Positions 52,967-64,000 are shown, counted from the stretch's first letter. The stretch: 64,000 nucleotides of DNA from Symsagittifera roscoffensis (GCF_963678635.1 NC_087062.1:97951705-98015704); one strand, 5' to 3'. The notes: a model not told the origin generated them from the letters alone. Numbers and translations: made by a program.

Positions 52967-53632
52967 AAGTTCATCACAGGGACCACGAGAATAGGACAAG
53001 ATGCAATATGGATAGAGTTGCCTTCATGGAAAACGTCTGGACGGTAGTTTAGAGCTACAGGGCCCAGTATATGCTGAAAACAGGTCTCAACAGACCACTG
53101 ATGCGGGAAATCCTTGACAAACTCGACAAACTTAAAGGGAGATTGAGCGAGTTATTGATCGACTCGGCCACTGACGAAAGTGAAGTAAATTGCCTATATA
53201 GGCAACACCGCAAAAAGGCAATGGAATAGTATATCTGTCAAGAACCCGGAAAGGAACGATGCGATCGAAAATGGTGATAGACAAGATTAATGAAATGAAA
53301 ATGAAACTTGGTAGCAAAGTGATTTTGAGGAAAACCGGCAAAGCGAATGTGGACTCTGAGATCTCGATAAAAGCTGTCAACTCAGCCAAAAGGAAGCGTG
53401 TCGAAGAAGATATGGACATGGGATAGGGTGATGACTGATTGCCTGGCACAGACAGAATGTTGACCTACGTAGCGATAGTGTCACCCATTCTCATGGGAGG
53501 ATTAAGATCAGCCAGTTATAAAACCAAGAGGAGTGACCGCACTCTGACTGAAGCAACATTAGGAATGGAAATACTCAGCCAATGTGGAGAAATTTCTCTG
53601 CGAGGTTTCAAACCATCTTCCATGAACCATGG
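52967..53632 (+). repeat. 6.9-kb tandem repeat, partial third copy (module S)
   Basis: Follows the repeat up to CATCTTCCATGAAC, then diverges from it at about 53628-53632. One substitution (GAAGATATGG for GAAGCTATGG). Confidence 0.9.
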
Positions 53633-54545
53633 AAAGGGAAGCGTCGTAGTACAGCTAATCCAAGTGGAATATAACCGACTGACAATGTCGGAAACTGTCT
53701 CGATTGATGAGCCCGCTGGTGGATACATGGAGGTGATGGAGTAGAGAAACTCGGCTAGAGGACACTTAATTGCTCTGGAGAACAAAAGCGCCATGGAAGA
53801 TTACTTGGAGACGTTGATACAAGGTACAGCTATGAAGCAGAAGGCATACAGAATTCTGGTCTCCTCTGAGATGCATGCGGAAACGATGGACCAGTTAGTG
53901 AGCCTACCATGGAGAGCGGCGGTGTTACGGCACTTCGAATAAGAAATGAGAACCACCCCGAAGAACCACCACGCTCTGATAGCGATACCTTATGCGAGAA
54001 CAGAATTACAAGTTAGGTTTGCTTGGTGCATGACTGGAGTGACGCGAGGGGAATACGATTCAGAATAGAAAAAAAGATCGAAGGGAGAAAAGGTATTCTT
54101 GATGACGAGTATGAGAGATCTAATGACCCAAGAAGGAGCGGTAGTAGCGTGCGCAAAGCGGAGAGACGCTCTCTGTTTCATTTGATTCATGCTAGAACAA
54201 ATATCAGTGCCGGCATTGAACACTTGTGTCAAGATGCTAAGAGAAGGCGGTGAACGGGTGAAAGCCTTGCTCTTACTAGCTCTTTTGGACATCCATCAGA
54301 GTAAGCCGATGCGAGTGAACATGAAAGAGCCTGTGGAACTGGAACCAATGAAGAAGACTGACGAAATAAGGAGTTTCTTGAACAAGGAGCTGAGGTTCAC
54401 AAAAAAATCCACGGGAGCACTGCCGAAGTTCAGTGAATATTGCAGACCAATCAGGAAGAAATCGTACAGTTACGTATCCGGGATCGTAGGGATGGCATAC
54501 AACCCTTTCATTAATGAAGACATACGCGATTGTTTTTTCGACTAA
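53439..54545 (+). pseudogene. Modules S-U, unknown polyprotein segment
   Basis: One frame runs from 53439 to 54545 with stops at 53742-53744, 53940-53942, 54066-54068 and 54180-54182. Recognisable only as natural-looking protein: QLIQVEYNRLTMSETVSIDE, DYLETLIQGTAMKQKAYRIL, VPALNTCVKMLREGGERVKA, then GALPKFSEYCRPIRKKSY. No family assigned. Confidence 0.45.
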
Positions 54546-54639
54546 GAGTCAGCGGTATTGCTAAGATTCTGGACGTCAAGAAATGCAACGATAGGGAGCG
54601 CTGCTAATCAGCAGGCTAAGCTGGGACTCGCAAGAAAAG

Positions 54640-55630
54640 GTGACTGCACCTTCAGTGCCAATATCTGATAACAGAGTAGAGTTTGGAATGGGTTTCTCGG
54701 ACGAACTGCTAAGAACGAGTCTAATGGTGGTGTGGGAACTGATGAAATTATCATGGTGTCCGAATCCTAACAGATTCGATGTTGCTTGCGACACAAATGT
54801 GCAGTGGGAATTGAACTCAGACTGTAACTTGCGTGACCTGAACATCATTTACAATTTGATGACGACAGCCTCTAAGAGCAACGGAGAAGAGAAAGTGGAG
54901 TTGCCTGGCTGGGGACCAGAGGACTGGGCTAAACCTGGTAGCTGTCTGGCGAAAGTATGTGGACTGGAGGGTCACATCTGTGGAGGTCTGGATGGCGTGA
55001 AGACTCTTGCGAACCAACACAAGCAATTAACGATATTGTTTGGGAACAACGTAATGAAAGCGAAAAACGGAAACGAAATTGATTGCAGATTGCCATGGAG
55101 GAACTGAGGTGAATCTAGTGACTGCACTAGGATTTTATAGCTTGTTTGGTTCTTTAGAGTCACTATTGAATCTAGAACAAAATCATGAGATGGTCACGAC
55201 CAACTGTGTACAAGTGTTTCCGGGAGTTTTGCAAACAGAACAAAAGTATATTGGAAAGTGGAGGGAACCGATCGAGGCGGAAATGAACATCCGGCACAGT
55301 GAAACCTATCGTAGACCGTCGGGAGCGCGATATTTAGAGGGATCAACATTATCTCCAATATGCAAAAGCAGATACCCAGTGCATTTCGTAGCGGTGGATG
55401 TGAAGAGTACGAGGACGATCGTGGATCAAGCCTTCTCAGTGACGAAATGCGTAAGATTAGCGAGGATGTCAAAAGTCTTACAATTTTTTGTGCAAAATGT
55501 TCTCAGCAGTTCTAGAGAGAACCAAAAAAGATACTGCAAAACAAATTCAAGGGATAGGCCAGTGGAAACTTCAGTAATTTTGAAAGACAGAAGCAGAAAG
55601 GATCAACAGCCACAGATTACAATGCAGTAG
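54640..55630 (+). pseudogene. Module U, cysteine-containing segment (Env-like ectodomain possible)
   Basis: Frames 54640-55107 and 55079-55630 form a chain. Cysteine-rich wording: LSWCPNPNRFDVACDTNVQW, NSDCNLRDLNIIYNL, GSCLAKVCGLEGHICGGLDG, NCVQVFPGVLQTEQKYIGKW. Regular cysteines and aromatic residues resemble a secreted domain, and the module precedes a possible membrane segment. An envelope-type glycoprotein is one reading, with no motif proving it. Confidence 0.35.
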
Positions 55631-55653
55631 ACGAGAATGATGAAATCCACCGA

Positions 55654-56055
55654 GTGATGATGGAAGTGGAACCACTACTGGAAGCGTCGGGAAAGCGTAA
55701 TTGGAGGAGCATCATGTTGACACTTGATGAGTTCCCCTGCCGTTGCTGGCTACAAACATGGTGGTATCCCGGGCGTGGTAATCTGGTGTTGATCTGGGAC
55801 TGTGGAAAGCTGCTCTCCATGGGTTTACCAGATTCATCACAGGCCATAACGATAATGATACTGGGAGTTATGATGGCGATACGATGGCTGAAAGCTCATG
55901 TGAAAAAGAACAATCGACAAGAAACGCCTATGAAAGAACAATTGCAGGAATTGGGTTGTCTAAAATATTTAGATCTTTTTGAGACAAGGTGCAAAATCCT
56001 GAACATTCCGATGAGAGTGAAAAATATATGGGCCAGAAGAGGACTGATGCCATAG
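55654..56055 (+). pseudogene. Module U, C-terminal segment with hydrophobic helix
   Basis: 133 codons; MLTLDEFPCRCWLQTWWYPG, then a hydrophobic stretch QAITIMILGVMMAIRWLKAH followed by a basic tail KKNNRQ. A TAG at 56053-56055 separates it from the last ORF in the same frame. Confidence 0.4.
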
Positions 56056-56067
56056 TTTAGAGCCAGC

Positions 56068-56452
56068 ATGACTGCATGGTTGTACGAATATGCCAAGAAG
56101 CATATGTCGATGCACAGCAGATTGTACAGTGCGTGTCAGCTTGACATTGAAGCAGGAGCTTTCAAGCGAGCTTTTGTAAGTCATCGGAATGCAGTGAACA
56201 CCGCAGTGAAGAGGACGTCTAGAACAAGTGAATTTGACGGGAGAGAAAGAGAAGGACAGCTTCTGCCGCAACAGCTTCTGCCGAAACAGGGAAACTAACG
56301 TTGATGCTCTACCTTGTTGCAAACGAAGATTAGAAGAGCAGAAGTATTGGAGGACTGCCTCCAACAGCGTCAGAATAGCCACCGATGGGTTGCAAGACAC
56401 TGAGAATGAAAGTGCGGTGTCAATGTCGCAGGAGGAGGCGATGGAACAATGA
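56068..56452 (+). pseudogene. Last ORF of giant retroelement, frameshifted
   Basis: Frames 56068-56298 and 56228-56452 together match the single frame at 1-399 (EYAKKHM...QLDIEAGAFKRAF; ...CCKRRLEEQKYWRTASNSVR). A local repeat of CAACAGCTTCTGCCG (about 56259-56288) accompanies the frame change. Confidence 0.6.
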
Positions 56453-56920
56453 TAAACAGCCGAAAAACCAGACGCAAAAAGAAGAAAAATTAGAAGAGTT
56501 TTGAAGTTATAGAACTTCTAAACGACGAGAAGAAAGACGAAAACAAAGAAAGAAACAGAGAAGCAACAAAGGAGAAGATGTTAAAACTCAGAACTGTTTA
56601 CGTGAGAAAAATTTAAATGAGAAACAAAGCAACTAAGTTTGCAATTGAAACTGAAGAGAATTTTTTTAGTTGAATTTTGAAGATTAAAAAATTTATTGCA
56701 TTCGCATTGTGATTTTAGTTAGTGGCTTTAGAGACACTTACTATTTACTTAGAGGGGCTTGACTGGAGAGTATAATAAGAATTCTAGCCTGCATGATTAG
56801 TTTTAATCAACTAAGATGACTGATCACTTTGTGGTGATATGAAAGGCTCGAGCAATCTCTTGAAGAAGGAGATCCTTTCAGCGTTCCTTCTAACCACCGA
56901 GTTTTCTATAAAATTAAATT

Positions 56921-57070
56921 ATCCTACTATGCTTCTTCCGTTCGGAAATTTAGTTGTCATTGGCCGTGTATTTTAAAACTAAGAAACTCCTTCTAACCAC
57001 CGAGTTTCTTAGTTTGAAAATACACGGCCAATGACAACTAAATTTCCGAAGGGAAGAAGCATAGTAGGAT
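56921..57070. repeat. Long hairpin 1
   Basis: Arms 56921-56989 and 57002-57070, about 69 bp, two mismatches, 12-base loop CTTCTAACCACC. Confidence 0.9.
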
Positions 57071-57369
57071 AAATTTAGTTTGTCGGTTGGCAGGTTCAAC
57101 AGCGGTCGACCAAAAATTCTTGGTTTTTGTTGCTGCTCAAAAAATGATTCTTAATATTTTTTCATCTTGTTATGATCAAACTCAGTTACAAAGATTAGTT
57201 TTTGTTGTTATAGTTTTGGCTTTTTTCAAGCTATTTTTTCAAGTAAAGTAAACTTTCAATTTAACCTTTCAGAATTTTTTTTACTTTTGTTTTTGTCCAC
57301 TCGCTATCTTGTAACGCAATGTTTTTCATCACAAGTGATGCAAAACTCCTCTTTGCTTCTGAGTTAAGA

Positions 57370-57606
57370 GTGTTGGGACGCAGGACGGTCCTGCCAACCG
57401 ACAAACTAAAATTATCCTACTAGGCTTCTTCCCTTCGGAAATTTAGTTGTCATTGGCCGTGTATTTTAAAACTAAGAAACTCCTTCTAACCACCGAGTTT
57501 TTTAGATTAAAATACACGGCCAATGACAACCAAATTTCCGAAGGGAAGAAGCATAGTAGGATAATTTTAGTTTGTCGTTTGGCAGGACCGTCCTGCGTCC
57601 CAACAC
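57370..57606. repeat. Long hairpin 2
   Basis: Arms 57370-57482 and 57495-57606, about 112 bp with few mismatches and the same 12-base loop. The inner 70 bp of each arm equals the arm of hairpin 1. Outer ends contain GCAGGAC..GTCCTGC, itself palindromic. Confidence 0.92.
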
Positions 57607-59330
57607 TTTTTAAACCCAGGAAAAAAGTTTTTAATTGGGACATAGACGCTAGAAGTCAGAAAAAAATTGTTTTATCTTAAATCATGTCCTCGAAAGGGCA
57701 GATTAAGTAGAGAATTTGGAAGGCTATGATAGTGTAGTATGATGCCATTTGTATTCTGCGGTGAATCGATGTGATGTGGATAAAAGTGATTTGATGCGTT
57801 TAGTAAGTTCTGTTCTATGGCAGTGTACCATTTTGATGAAGACCCCAAGACTCAATGAGGACATTGACCTGGCTGTCCAGGGAGTATGTGAAATTCGACC
57901 AGAATGTCTCAAAATGCAAGATCGAATTCGAATTTTTTATAGCAGCTGAGCGAGAAAATTGGTGGTTTTGACACCTTAACCTTAACGGTGTTAATCGTTC
58001 ATTTTGACGAATGTGGAATAGGCAATTTGGACTTACATGTTAATTTTTAAATTTTCGTTTGAAAAGAAAGACACGTTACGACGTCAAAATTTCGCGACAA
58101 CTGAAAACTGAAAGAAAAACAGAACAAAAGAATTCGTGGAGAAAAACGGTGAACGGCAATTGTGCGATACAGATCGAGATCGAAATAGAAAACAACTATC
58201 AGACCATTCCAATTTGTAACGATTGTGCCGCTACAATCGTTACAACACGAATCCCGAGAAGCAGGAGGGGTATTGGGACGACGTGTCCAGCCTTCCGGGA
58301 AGAAAAAAGATTGTAATTTGCCCGGATTCCAGGATCCGGAGGGGTCTCGGGAGAAAACTGTAACTCTCTGTTTATATGAGTTTTTAGCTTCTGGTCATGT
58401 CCTGAATTGGAATAATAACATCTAAATTCGTTTTCAGATTATGAGAAGCTATGAGTTAAGGGAAAGGGTTGATCCATCTTCGACGGAGATGATAATTTTT
58501 ATCGACTAAAAAAACAATAGTAATATGATAAATATGTAGTAGCCCTGTTTTTAGGAGTGACCTCGTGGTCTGGGGATACTGAGACCCAGCCATGAGCTCA
58601 CTATTTTTGCATGTAATTAAATTAATTAGAGCGTTCTGATCGAAGCCAGAAACAGTAACGTTTTTGTCGACTCGATGTTAGAAAGACCACCAGAAGAACT
58701 GGCTTTGGCAGAGACGGTGTAAAGCATGTAGAGCTGTGTTTAGACGCTAGCCAGTCGTCTTAGAACCTAGCTTTTTTTTCCGTCGAAATGTACTTTCGGG
58801 CGAATAATACAATCATGTCTTGAGTTATTGAAAGTAATTACTCGAGAATTTTATGTGATTATCTTGAGGTAAGGTGAGTTCCTAGGTTGATCCTTTTCCA
58901 ATGGATCCAACACACGCTGTCTAAAAAAAATAACATGTAGCAGGTTCCAAACCCCGTTCTCAATTGCGTCCGTGTATTTTAGGTATCTAGAGACCTGGCC
59001 AAGGGGCTTTCTATTTAGTCTCTAGAGTGAGAGAGTTATTTTGTTAGTGGCTTTTATACCATAGCGATCTTGAGTTCCACGGCTTGCTGACGCGTTAAGT
59101 GGTTCTGACTGATTGAGATAAAAAACGCAAAATAGATATTGTACCTGGCCCTTGAGCCGATGGATCTAGAGTCTATCATTCTTGATTTCAAACGTGACCA
59201 CAGCGAACGACTGTTACATAATGTTTTAATGGCGCTCCTGGGTTTTTATGACATCATAGCAATGAGATCGAACCCACCAAACCCGGTGCCGGACTATATA
59301 CCCAGTCTAGTGTACCGGTGAAATGGCTCA

Positions 59331-60375
59331 ATTGGGACGTCTCTACCTCCTGATTGCACCAAAATATCTTTTTGAAAAATTTTCAGAACATTTGTTTCCT
59401 GTACCTTTTCGGATATGCGATCATGCAAACCTACTTGAATGAGCGGATGGGGAAACAAAAAGACCAGATTAAAATAACAAAAGCAAACAAAAAGATTTAA
59501 AAAATTTAATTCACTACCCGAAAACGAATAAAAAACAAAAAGAAGCCCAAAAAAGATAGTTTTGATGGTTACTAAATCCGATGAACCGAACCATAATAAT
59601 TGAATAAAAACACTCAAGTTGTATAACACTCTGATTATTTCGATCAAATTCTTTGAGAAACACAAAATAGCCCATTGTGGGGCGTTATGACTGACCATCA
59701 GATAGCCTGACGACATCAGACAACCATTGGGAAGACTGACTGGTAGACAAGACCAGTCAAACTACCAAAGAGACCAACGATACAAGAGGACTGAGAAGCA
59801 CAGACAACACAGGGACAAGAGAATTGTTGAACAGTTGAACATTTACTTACATCATACTTAAATTTCGTAAAAAAGGTGAAAGATTGGAAAAACAACCACG
59901 TTTATTGATCAAAAGTTTATGCTAGCAAAAAACGAGGTGGCAAGTCCTGGGTTTTTTTCAGACACGGTTTTCACACTCATATGAGGGTTTTTAATTGAGT
60001 GGTAGGCACAAATTGAAAAAATTACTAGTTTCTAGACATAGGCAGTACAGAGAAACTCAGGATTCCACTTGATACTAAAACAAATACAATGACTACTTAA
60101 AAGTTTATAATTGAGGCCAAACAATTCGTTAGAGAGAGAGGGGTACCTAGAATAATAAGACCTAATAGAGAAAAAATTTTAATTCTTCAGCACTTAAGGA
60201 CAGAAAACTAGATCAAGAAATTTTTGTTCAATTTAACGATAATTACAAGAAATATCTTTTAACAGTTGAAGTTATTAACAATTTTAGAAATTTTTTTATT
60301 CTATCGCAACCAATTTTTTCTTGAATTTTGAAAGTTAATTTATTTTTTCTATGAGTTTTTTCGAATCATGGATAG
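59331..60375. other. No gene recognised
   Basis: A/C-rich low-complexity stretches (59450-59560). A 140-codon minus-strand frame at 59294-59716 is Phe/Leu-rich and looks like an artefact of the A-rich strand. Confidence 0.45.
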
Positions 60376-60596
60376 GTTAATTTACTATCCCAACCTGTTT
60401 TTCTTGAGTCTTGTGAGGGTTAATCTACTATCCAACCGAGTTTTAATTGAGTCTTGGTAAGGTTAGTTGAAGTCTTAGGAAGATTACTCTACTATCTCAA
60501 CGATTTTTTCTTGAGTCTTTGGAAGGTTATTAGAAATCTTGGGAAGAATAGTTTACAATCCCAACGAGTTTATTCTTGAGTCTTGGGAAGGTTACA
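60376..60596. repeat. Diverged tandem repeat, unit ~60-65 bp
   Basis: About four units sharing ACTATCCCAAC followed by TTTTTCTTGAGTCTTGG and AAGGTTA. Confidence 0.7.
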
Positions 60597-62441
60597 TGTA
60601 TTCCGGAAACCGAAGGTAGGATAGAGAAGCGATATCAATCGGAGCATAGACAACTAGAGAACACCAGAGGGGTAATTCGTCAAAAGGGGTTTGCTCGTCG
60701 GTAACATTATGTTCGATTTTTTTTTGAAATGCGAGAGTTCTCCGGAGACATTAATAAGGTTAACAAGGTCATTTCAGGCCCGTCAAAATGGAACCTGATC
60801 TAAACTACATTTTATAATTGGATAAATTAAATGTTTTACCACTGTAAAATATTTAATATTAACCAATCATAATCCATCTAACTAACAACCCACTTATTTG
60901 TAAGTGCTGAAATTACTTGTAATTTCAGCACCAGAGAGATTTGAATTTAACTTAGAAATTAGTTGCCTCTCCAAGAGAACTTCAGCAGCCGCAATAAACC
61001 AGTATACCCTAGATCTATTGAGCCTAGCAGAGACTAGTTAAACACCCTGAGACTAGTAAGTATAAGAGTAAGATTAGGATCGGTATTAGACTAAGAAGTT
61101 GAACGAATCTATCCGGCCGAAAATAAGATAGCGTGACGAGCAGACGGTGTACCCTATCCGAAATTGCTCTATGAGTTAACCACATCGGTCCTAACTCATC
61201 TGGTGCGACCATAAGTCTCGAATAAGACCTTAATAGCTTAGAACTAACCAAAAATAGATTAGAAATTAGACGAAACATTTTCAAAATGTTATACGATAAT
61301 AATTTAATTGAAATGTCTCTACGACTCAATAGATCAGAGCCGATATTCCGAACGATAATAGAACTACCCGGAATCGGAAGAAGACCCCGGACAAAAGACG
61401 ACATACGACAAAGTAGAAACTAACCATTTAGTTTTATGATTGTACGGCAAAAGCCAACACAAACTTTTGTATTTAGAATCTTATTAGCAATGAATTTAGA
61501 TTTTCATTTGCAAACATAAAATTTTGAATTAAACCTTCATGATCATTTCAGGCGCTAAACAAAATTATTAATGTACAATAACGATTGATAAAAAGATCTC
61601 AGATAGTTTTCTTAATTTCTGCAGTATTATATAAAACATTTGAAAAATATTTATATAAAAATAAAAATAAAAATTAGTAGCATGACAATAAATTGTTAGT
61701 AATCATAAATCATTCGTTGTCCCAGCTCCATCACCTAAACATAACAGCAATCATAAGCTCACTAATATCATTAAAGAACTAAATCTTTTATTCAATAAAT
61801 TTAAATCATTTTAAACTTAAAATCACTTAATTTTTTAAATCAGATCATCAAGTCTTATCCTTGGATCCTAATAAATTTTCCATCTCAATAAATTTAAAAC
61901 CTGATCATCAAGGCCTATCCTTGGATCAACAGAACAATTTTGTTCTCCCCCACCCACTTAGCAAGTGTCTAACGACCTAAACGTCGATTCACTATCCAAC
62001 CCTTCCAAAAGACCCAGGACTAATAGAAATTTTTTAATAAAACTAACCATTTAAATTAAGATAAACAGTGAAGAACTTCGATTATTCATCCTTCACTTGA
62101 ACCCTACTCTTACCAGACCCAGGATAGATCTTAGACTTAGTAAGTTTAAAATAGTATCTAACGAACTACTTGCGTTCTAATTATACCTGAACCTTGTGGA
62201 TCGATTTACTATTCTCCAACCCTTGAACACAATCACTACCCCTAAGTAAGATTAAGTAAGTTAACACCTTAGCTTAGACTAGCCATGAGAAAGTAAAAAA
62301 TCATTCTCCGGAATCGATATACTTTTCTCTCCAACCCTGAACAAAAAGACCCAGGTTCAGCTAACCAAAAAATCGTAAAGACTAACAGTCTAAGGAAATA
62401 GAAATAACTAACAACTTCTTGCCTCCCTCATCCTAAACCTT
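60597..62441. other. No gene recognised; probable 5' region of a third element
   Basis: A-rich on the plus strand. Two copies of GATCATCAAG.C.TATCCTTG (61843, 61903) lie 60 bp apart, followed by the hairpin AGAACAATTTTGTTCT (about 61931-61946). A 126-codon minus frame at 61024-61404 has no recognisable content. Could be an LTR/leader for the ORFs that follow. Confidence 0.4.
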
Positions 62442-62903
62442 ATGTCATTCAAAAATTTAGGAAATAAACAAACAACCGTTTTACACAACTGTGAAATAGA
62501 TAACAAAAAATACGATCTTGTAATCACACCTCATACACAAACAGTTGGATACATTAGAACAAAACGACAAACAATAAAAAGAAAAATTATAAACAAACAA
62601 AGACAAATCACACGAAAAAGATTTTCAAAAAATAGAAACGCATTTTCTGAATCAGAAGCCAGCAGTTTAGATGAACTCTACAAATTAAAAGAATCAATTG
62701 ATAAAAATTGTCCCATCCACGATCAATTATATTTTTCCGACTCAGAAACAACTTCAAATTCATCAAAAAGAGGAAAAAGAAGAATAAAACAGCAATACAA
62801 ACACAAACCAGTACACTTGTATAATTGGAATCAACCAATTAGACACATCGATAGTTATATATTAACAGTCATCAAACGAAAAAATGAGCCACACTCAAAG
62901 TGA
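62442..62903 (+). CDS. Basic protein, first ORF of a third element
   Basis: 153 codons, ATG 62442, strongly Lys/Arg-rich (RTKRQTIKRKIINKQRQITR) with a Ser/acidic patch (FSDSETTSNSSKRGKRRIK). Codon use is A-rich, unlike the giant retroelement. Overlaps the next ORF by 20 bases. Unknown; an RNA/DNA-binding protein is plausible. Confidence 0.45.
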   Translation: MSFKNLGNKQTTVLHNCEIDNKKYDLVITPHTQTVGYIRTKRQTIKRKIINKQRQITRKRFSKNRNAFSESEASSLDELYKLKESIDKNCPIHDQLYFSDSETTSNSSKRGKRRIKQQYKHKPVHLYNWNQPIRHIDSYILTVIKRKNEPHSK

Positions 62904-63600
62904 CGATAGTCCAGATGACGAAGCAGTTTACCCCTTTCTTATAGACTCACCCGATGATAGAGGTCAACATGAATTTTGCAAGAACTTACTCGTAAATTTG
63001 TTTGAACCCGGAATCAGTCAATGCAAAGCAGAATTCCCAGATGTAAAAATCAAAAGACAAATTATTGAAGATTATTTGAAAGACATATGTAATCTAACAC
63101 AACAATATGGAATCTATACCATAGAATTCAGCACACCCAATACAGCCCATCGCAAATATGTAATTCAAACAGACGACATTGAATTAGAGTTTTCAAAAGT
63201 ATTTCTAGAATATATCAAAAGCATTTAATATCATAATTCACAAAGAGCAAACTCCATATTCACTAACGAAGTTTTTGCAATAGTATATACTTATATATCT
63301 ATATTAGAAAAAACAGAATTCCAAAGTATCTCACCAACCGAAACATCCAAACATACAAAAGTACGAAATGAAATCGCATTATTTTCAACATTTCTACACA
63401 TAAATAAAGAAAATTTCACTAAAGATGATGTTTCACAACACACTAAACATGATTTACAAAAGATTTTAGCATGGCTCATAATAGATTATTTCACCCACAA
63501 TTTAGATTTAATTTCACAAGCAAGAAAAAATTTAAGACCTCAAAATACCAATGAGAACAATCAGACTACGTTTGGGACCCTGAATGGTCTCATCCTACAT
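62884..63600 (+). pseudogene. Second ORF of third element, in-frame TAA
   Basis: ATG 62884; TAA at 63226-63228, after which the same frame stays open to 63600 with protein-like content (NSIFTNEVFAIVYTYISILE, RNEIALFSTFLHINKE). The continuity suggests one ~238-codon gene with one stop, or a read-through. Helical, polar; no family recognised. Confidence 0.45.
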
Positions 63601-64000
63601 TAATAAATATCCCACAATCTATCTCAAGTCAAGCAATAAGTACAATATCTTATCACAGAGATTATGTAAAAGTAATACCATTAATCATTGATGCAACACC
63701 ATTAAACTATAATACATTTTTACCTGATACGCGAAATAACAGTTTAAATTCGACCGTCATACATAATGAAAACCTTAATGGAACTAGAAAGCTTACACAA
63801 AAAGATATTCAAACACCATCACACTTCATAAATGAAGAAATCGTCCAAACAACAACAACTACACAACAAAGTATTTCACCAATACACCCAAATTTGACAA
63901 CACCAAGAAATACAAATACTTCATTGGCACAAGTAACCTTACAATCAACCGTTAAACCTTCGGTTGCTCCAAAATATTCACATATGGATTATCAAACGTA
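63555..64000 (+). CDS. Third ORF of third element, cut by window edge
   Basis: Open from 63555 to the window end without an ATG at its start; overlaps the previous frame. Begins EQSDYVWDPEWSHPTL, later Thr/Asn/Ser-rich (QTTTTTQQSISPIHPN). May be the continuation of the second ORF after a frameshift, as in a Gag-like region. Confidence 0.4.

Larger units (their letters stand above)
46079..52967 (+). repeat. 6.9-kb tandem repeat, copy 2
   Basis: Same content and the same stops and frameshifts as 39190-46078, with only scattered substitutions and single-base indels (for example one A fewer near 43150/50040). All damage therefore predates the duplication. Confidence 0.95.
6650..59050 (+). mobile_element. 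Giant Ty3/gypsy-like retroelement, decayed, interrupted by a Polinton
   Basis: Order seen: gag N-terminus (6913-7288), Polinton, rest of gag (29743-31543), zinc knuckles, protease, RT, RNase H (to about 34915), a pol tail, then a long downstream module with macro and SGNH domains, then an LTR-like 3' region. Excluding the Polinton and the internal duplications, roughly 18 kb of internal sequence remain, which is very large for a Ty3 element. Ogre (plants) and Burro (planarians) are known giant Ty3 elements, but I do not claim membership. Outer limits are approximate. Reading frames are broken many times, so it is not active. Confidence 0.65.
56453..59330 (+). repeat. LTR-like 3' region of the main giant retroelement
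   Basis: Matches 400-2540 and 2930-3900 as described there, but with a ~550-bp expansion (about 56905-57480) that contains inverted copies of its own sequence. The most conserved block is 58550-58620. Precise LTR borders not found. Confidence 0.5.

Noticed and set aside
35345-53632. CRISPR-like repeat-spacer array
   Set aside because: The repeats are kilobase-scale tandem duplications, not short repeats with unique spacers, in eukaryotic mobile DNA.
57447-57680. Short frames on both strands around 57.5 kb
   Set aside because: They arise from the 112-bp hairpin arms and mirror each other.
61024-61404. 126-codon minus-strand frame
   Set aside because: Leu/Ser/Ile-rich, no domain, opposite to neighbouring ORFs, and in a probable LTR/leader.

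Overview
The window is eukaryotic, most likely invertebrate, repeat-rich DNA made of nested mobile elements. I see no ordinary host gene, ribosomal RNA, convincing tRNA or CRISPR array. The evidence for a eukaryote is a complete Maverick/Polinton element, a Ty3-type retroelement, a GT-AG intron, E2F-like promoter motifs and mini/microsatellites. The species cannot be named from the sequence.

Layout. (1) 1-6912 holds the 3' end of one giant retroelement copy (last ORF 1-399), its LTR-like 3' region, a second LTR-like fragment (2930-3900) and a 25-bp minisatellite (5690-6122). (2) 6913-7288 and 29743-56452 are one giant Ty3/gypsy-like retroelement: gag with coiled coil and two CCHC knuckles, aspartic protease, reverse transcriptase and RNase H. 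No integrase is visible after RNase H. A very long downstream module follows, with a macro (ADP-ribose-binding) domain, an SGNH/GDSL-type hydrolase and several unrecognised proteins. All of it is broken by stops and frameshifts. The module has been tandemly duplicated twice: a ~2.2-kb step at 35.3-39.2 kb and a ~6.9-kb step at 39.2-53.6 kb. (3) 7289-29736 is a 22.4-kb Polinton inserted into the gag gene, with ~395-bp terminal inverted repeats starting 5'-AG and a 6-bp target duplication (one mismatch). (4) 56453-59330 is the LTR-like 3' region of the giant element, carrying two long perfect-looking hairpins. (5) 59331-64000 is A-rich DNA ending in the start of a third, unrelated element (ORFs from 62442 to the window edge).

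Polinton gene order. From the left TIR, all on the minus strand: adenovirus-type cysteine protease, major capsid protein (frameshifted), basic pX-like protein, penton-like minor capsid (in-frame stop), retroviral-type integrase, a broken conserved protein, a small pVI-like protein, packaging ATPase (frameshifted), a two-helix membrane protein, and a set of small proteins including an exonuclease-like and a PC4-like one. A divergent promoter region separates these from two plus-strand genes: a nuclear-looking acidic protein (22138-22782) and a protein-primed family B DNA polymerase with N-terminal C2H2 zinc fingers, one intron and an acidic C-terminal tail. A 4.2-kb segment (13800-17980) is repeated in tandem at 17981-22003, duplicating ten or so of the leftward genes. 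Protease, integrase and polymerase look intact. Both capsid genes and the ATPase are broken, so this copy could not build particles alone.

Most notable observations: six E2F-like sites in a duplicated ~199-bp promoter directly in front of the polymerase gene; macro and SGNH domains carried by a retroelement; a shared ATPase frameshift in both halves of the tandem duplication; an AT minisatellite filling the polymerase intron; and the in-frame empty site recovered at the Polinton insertion point.
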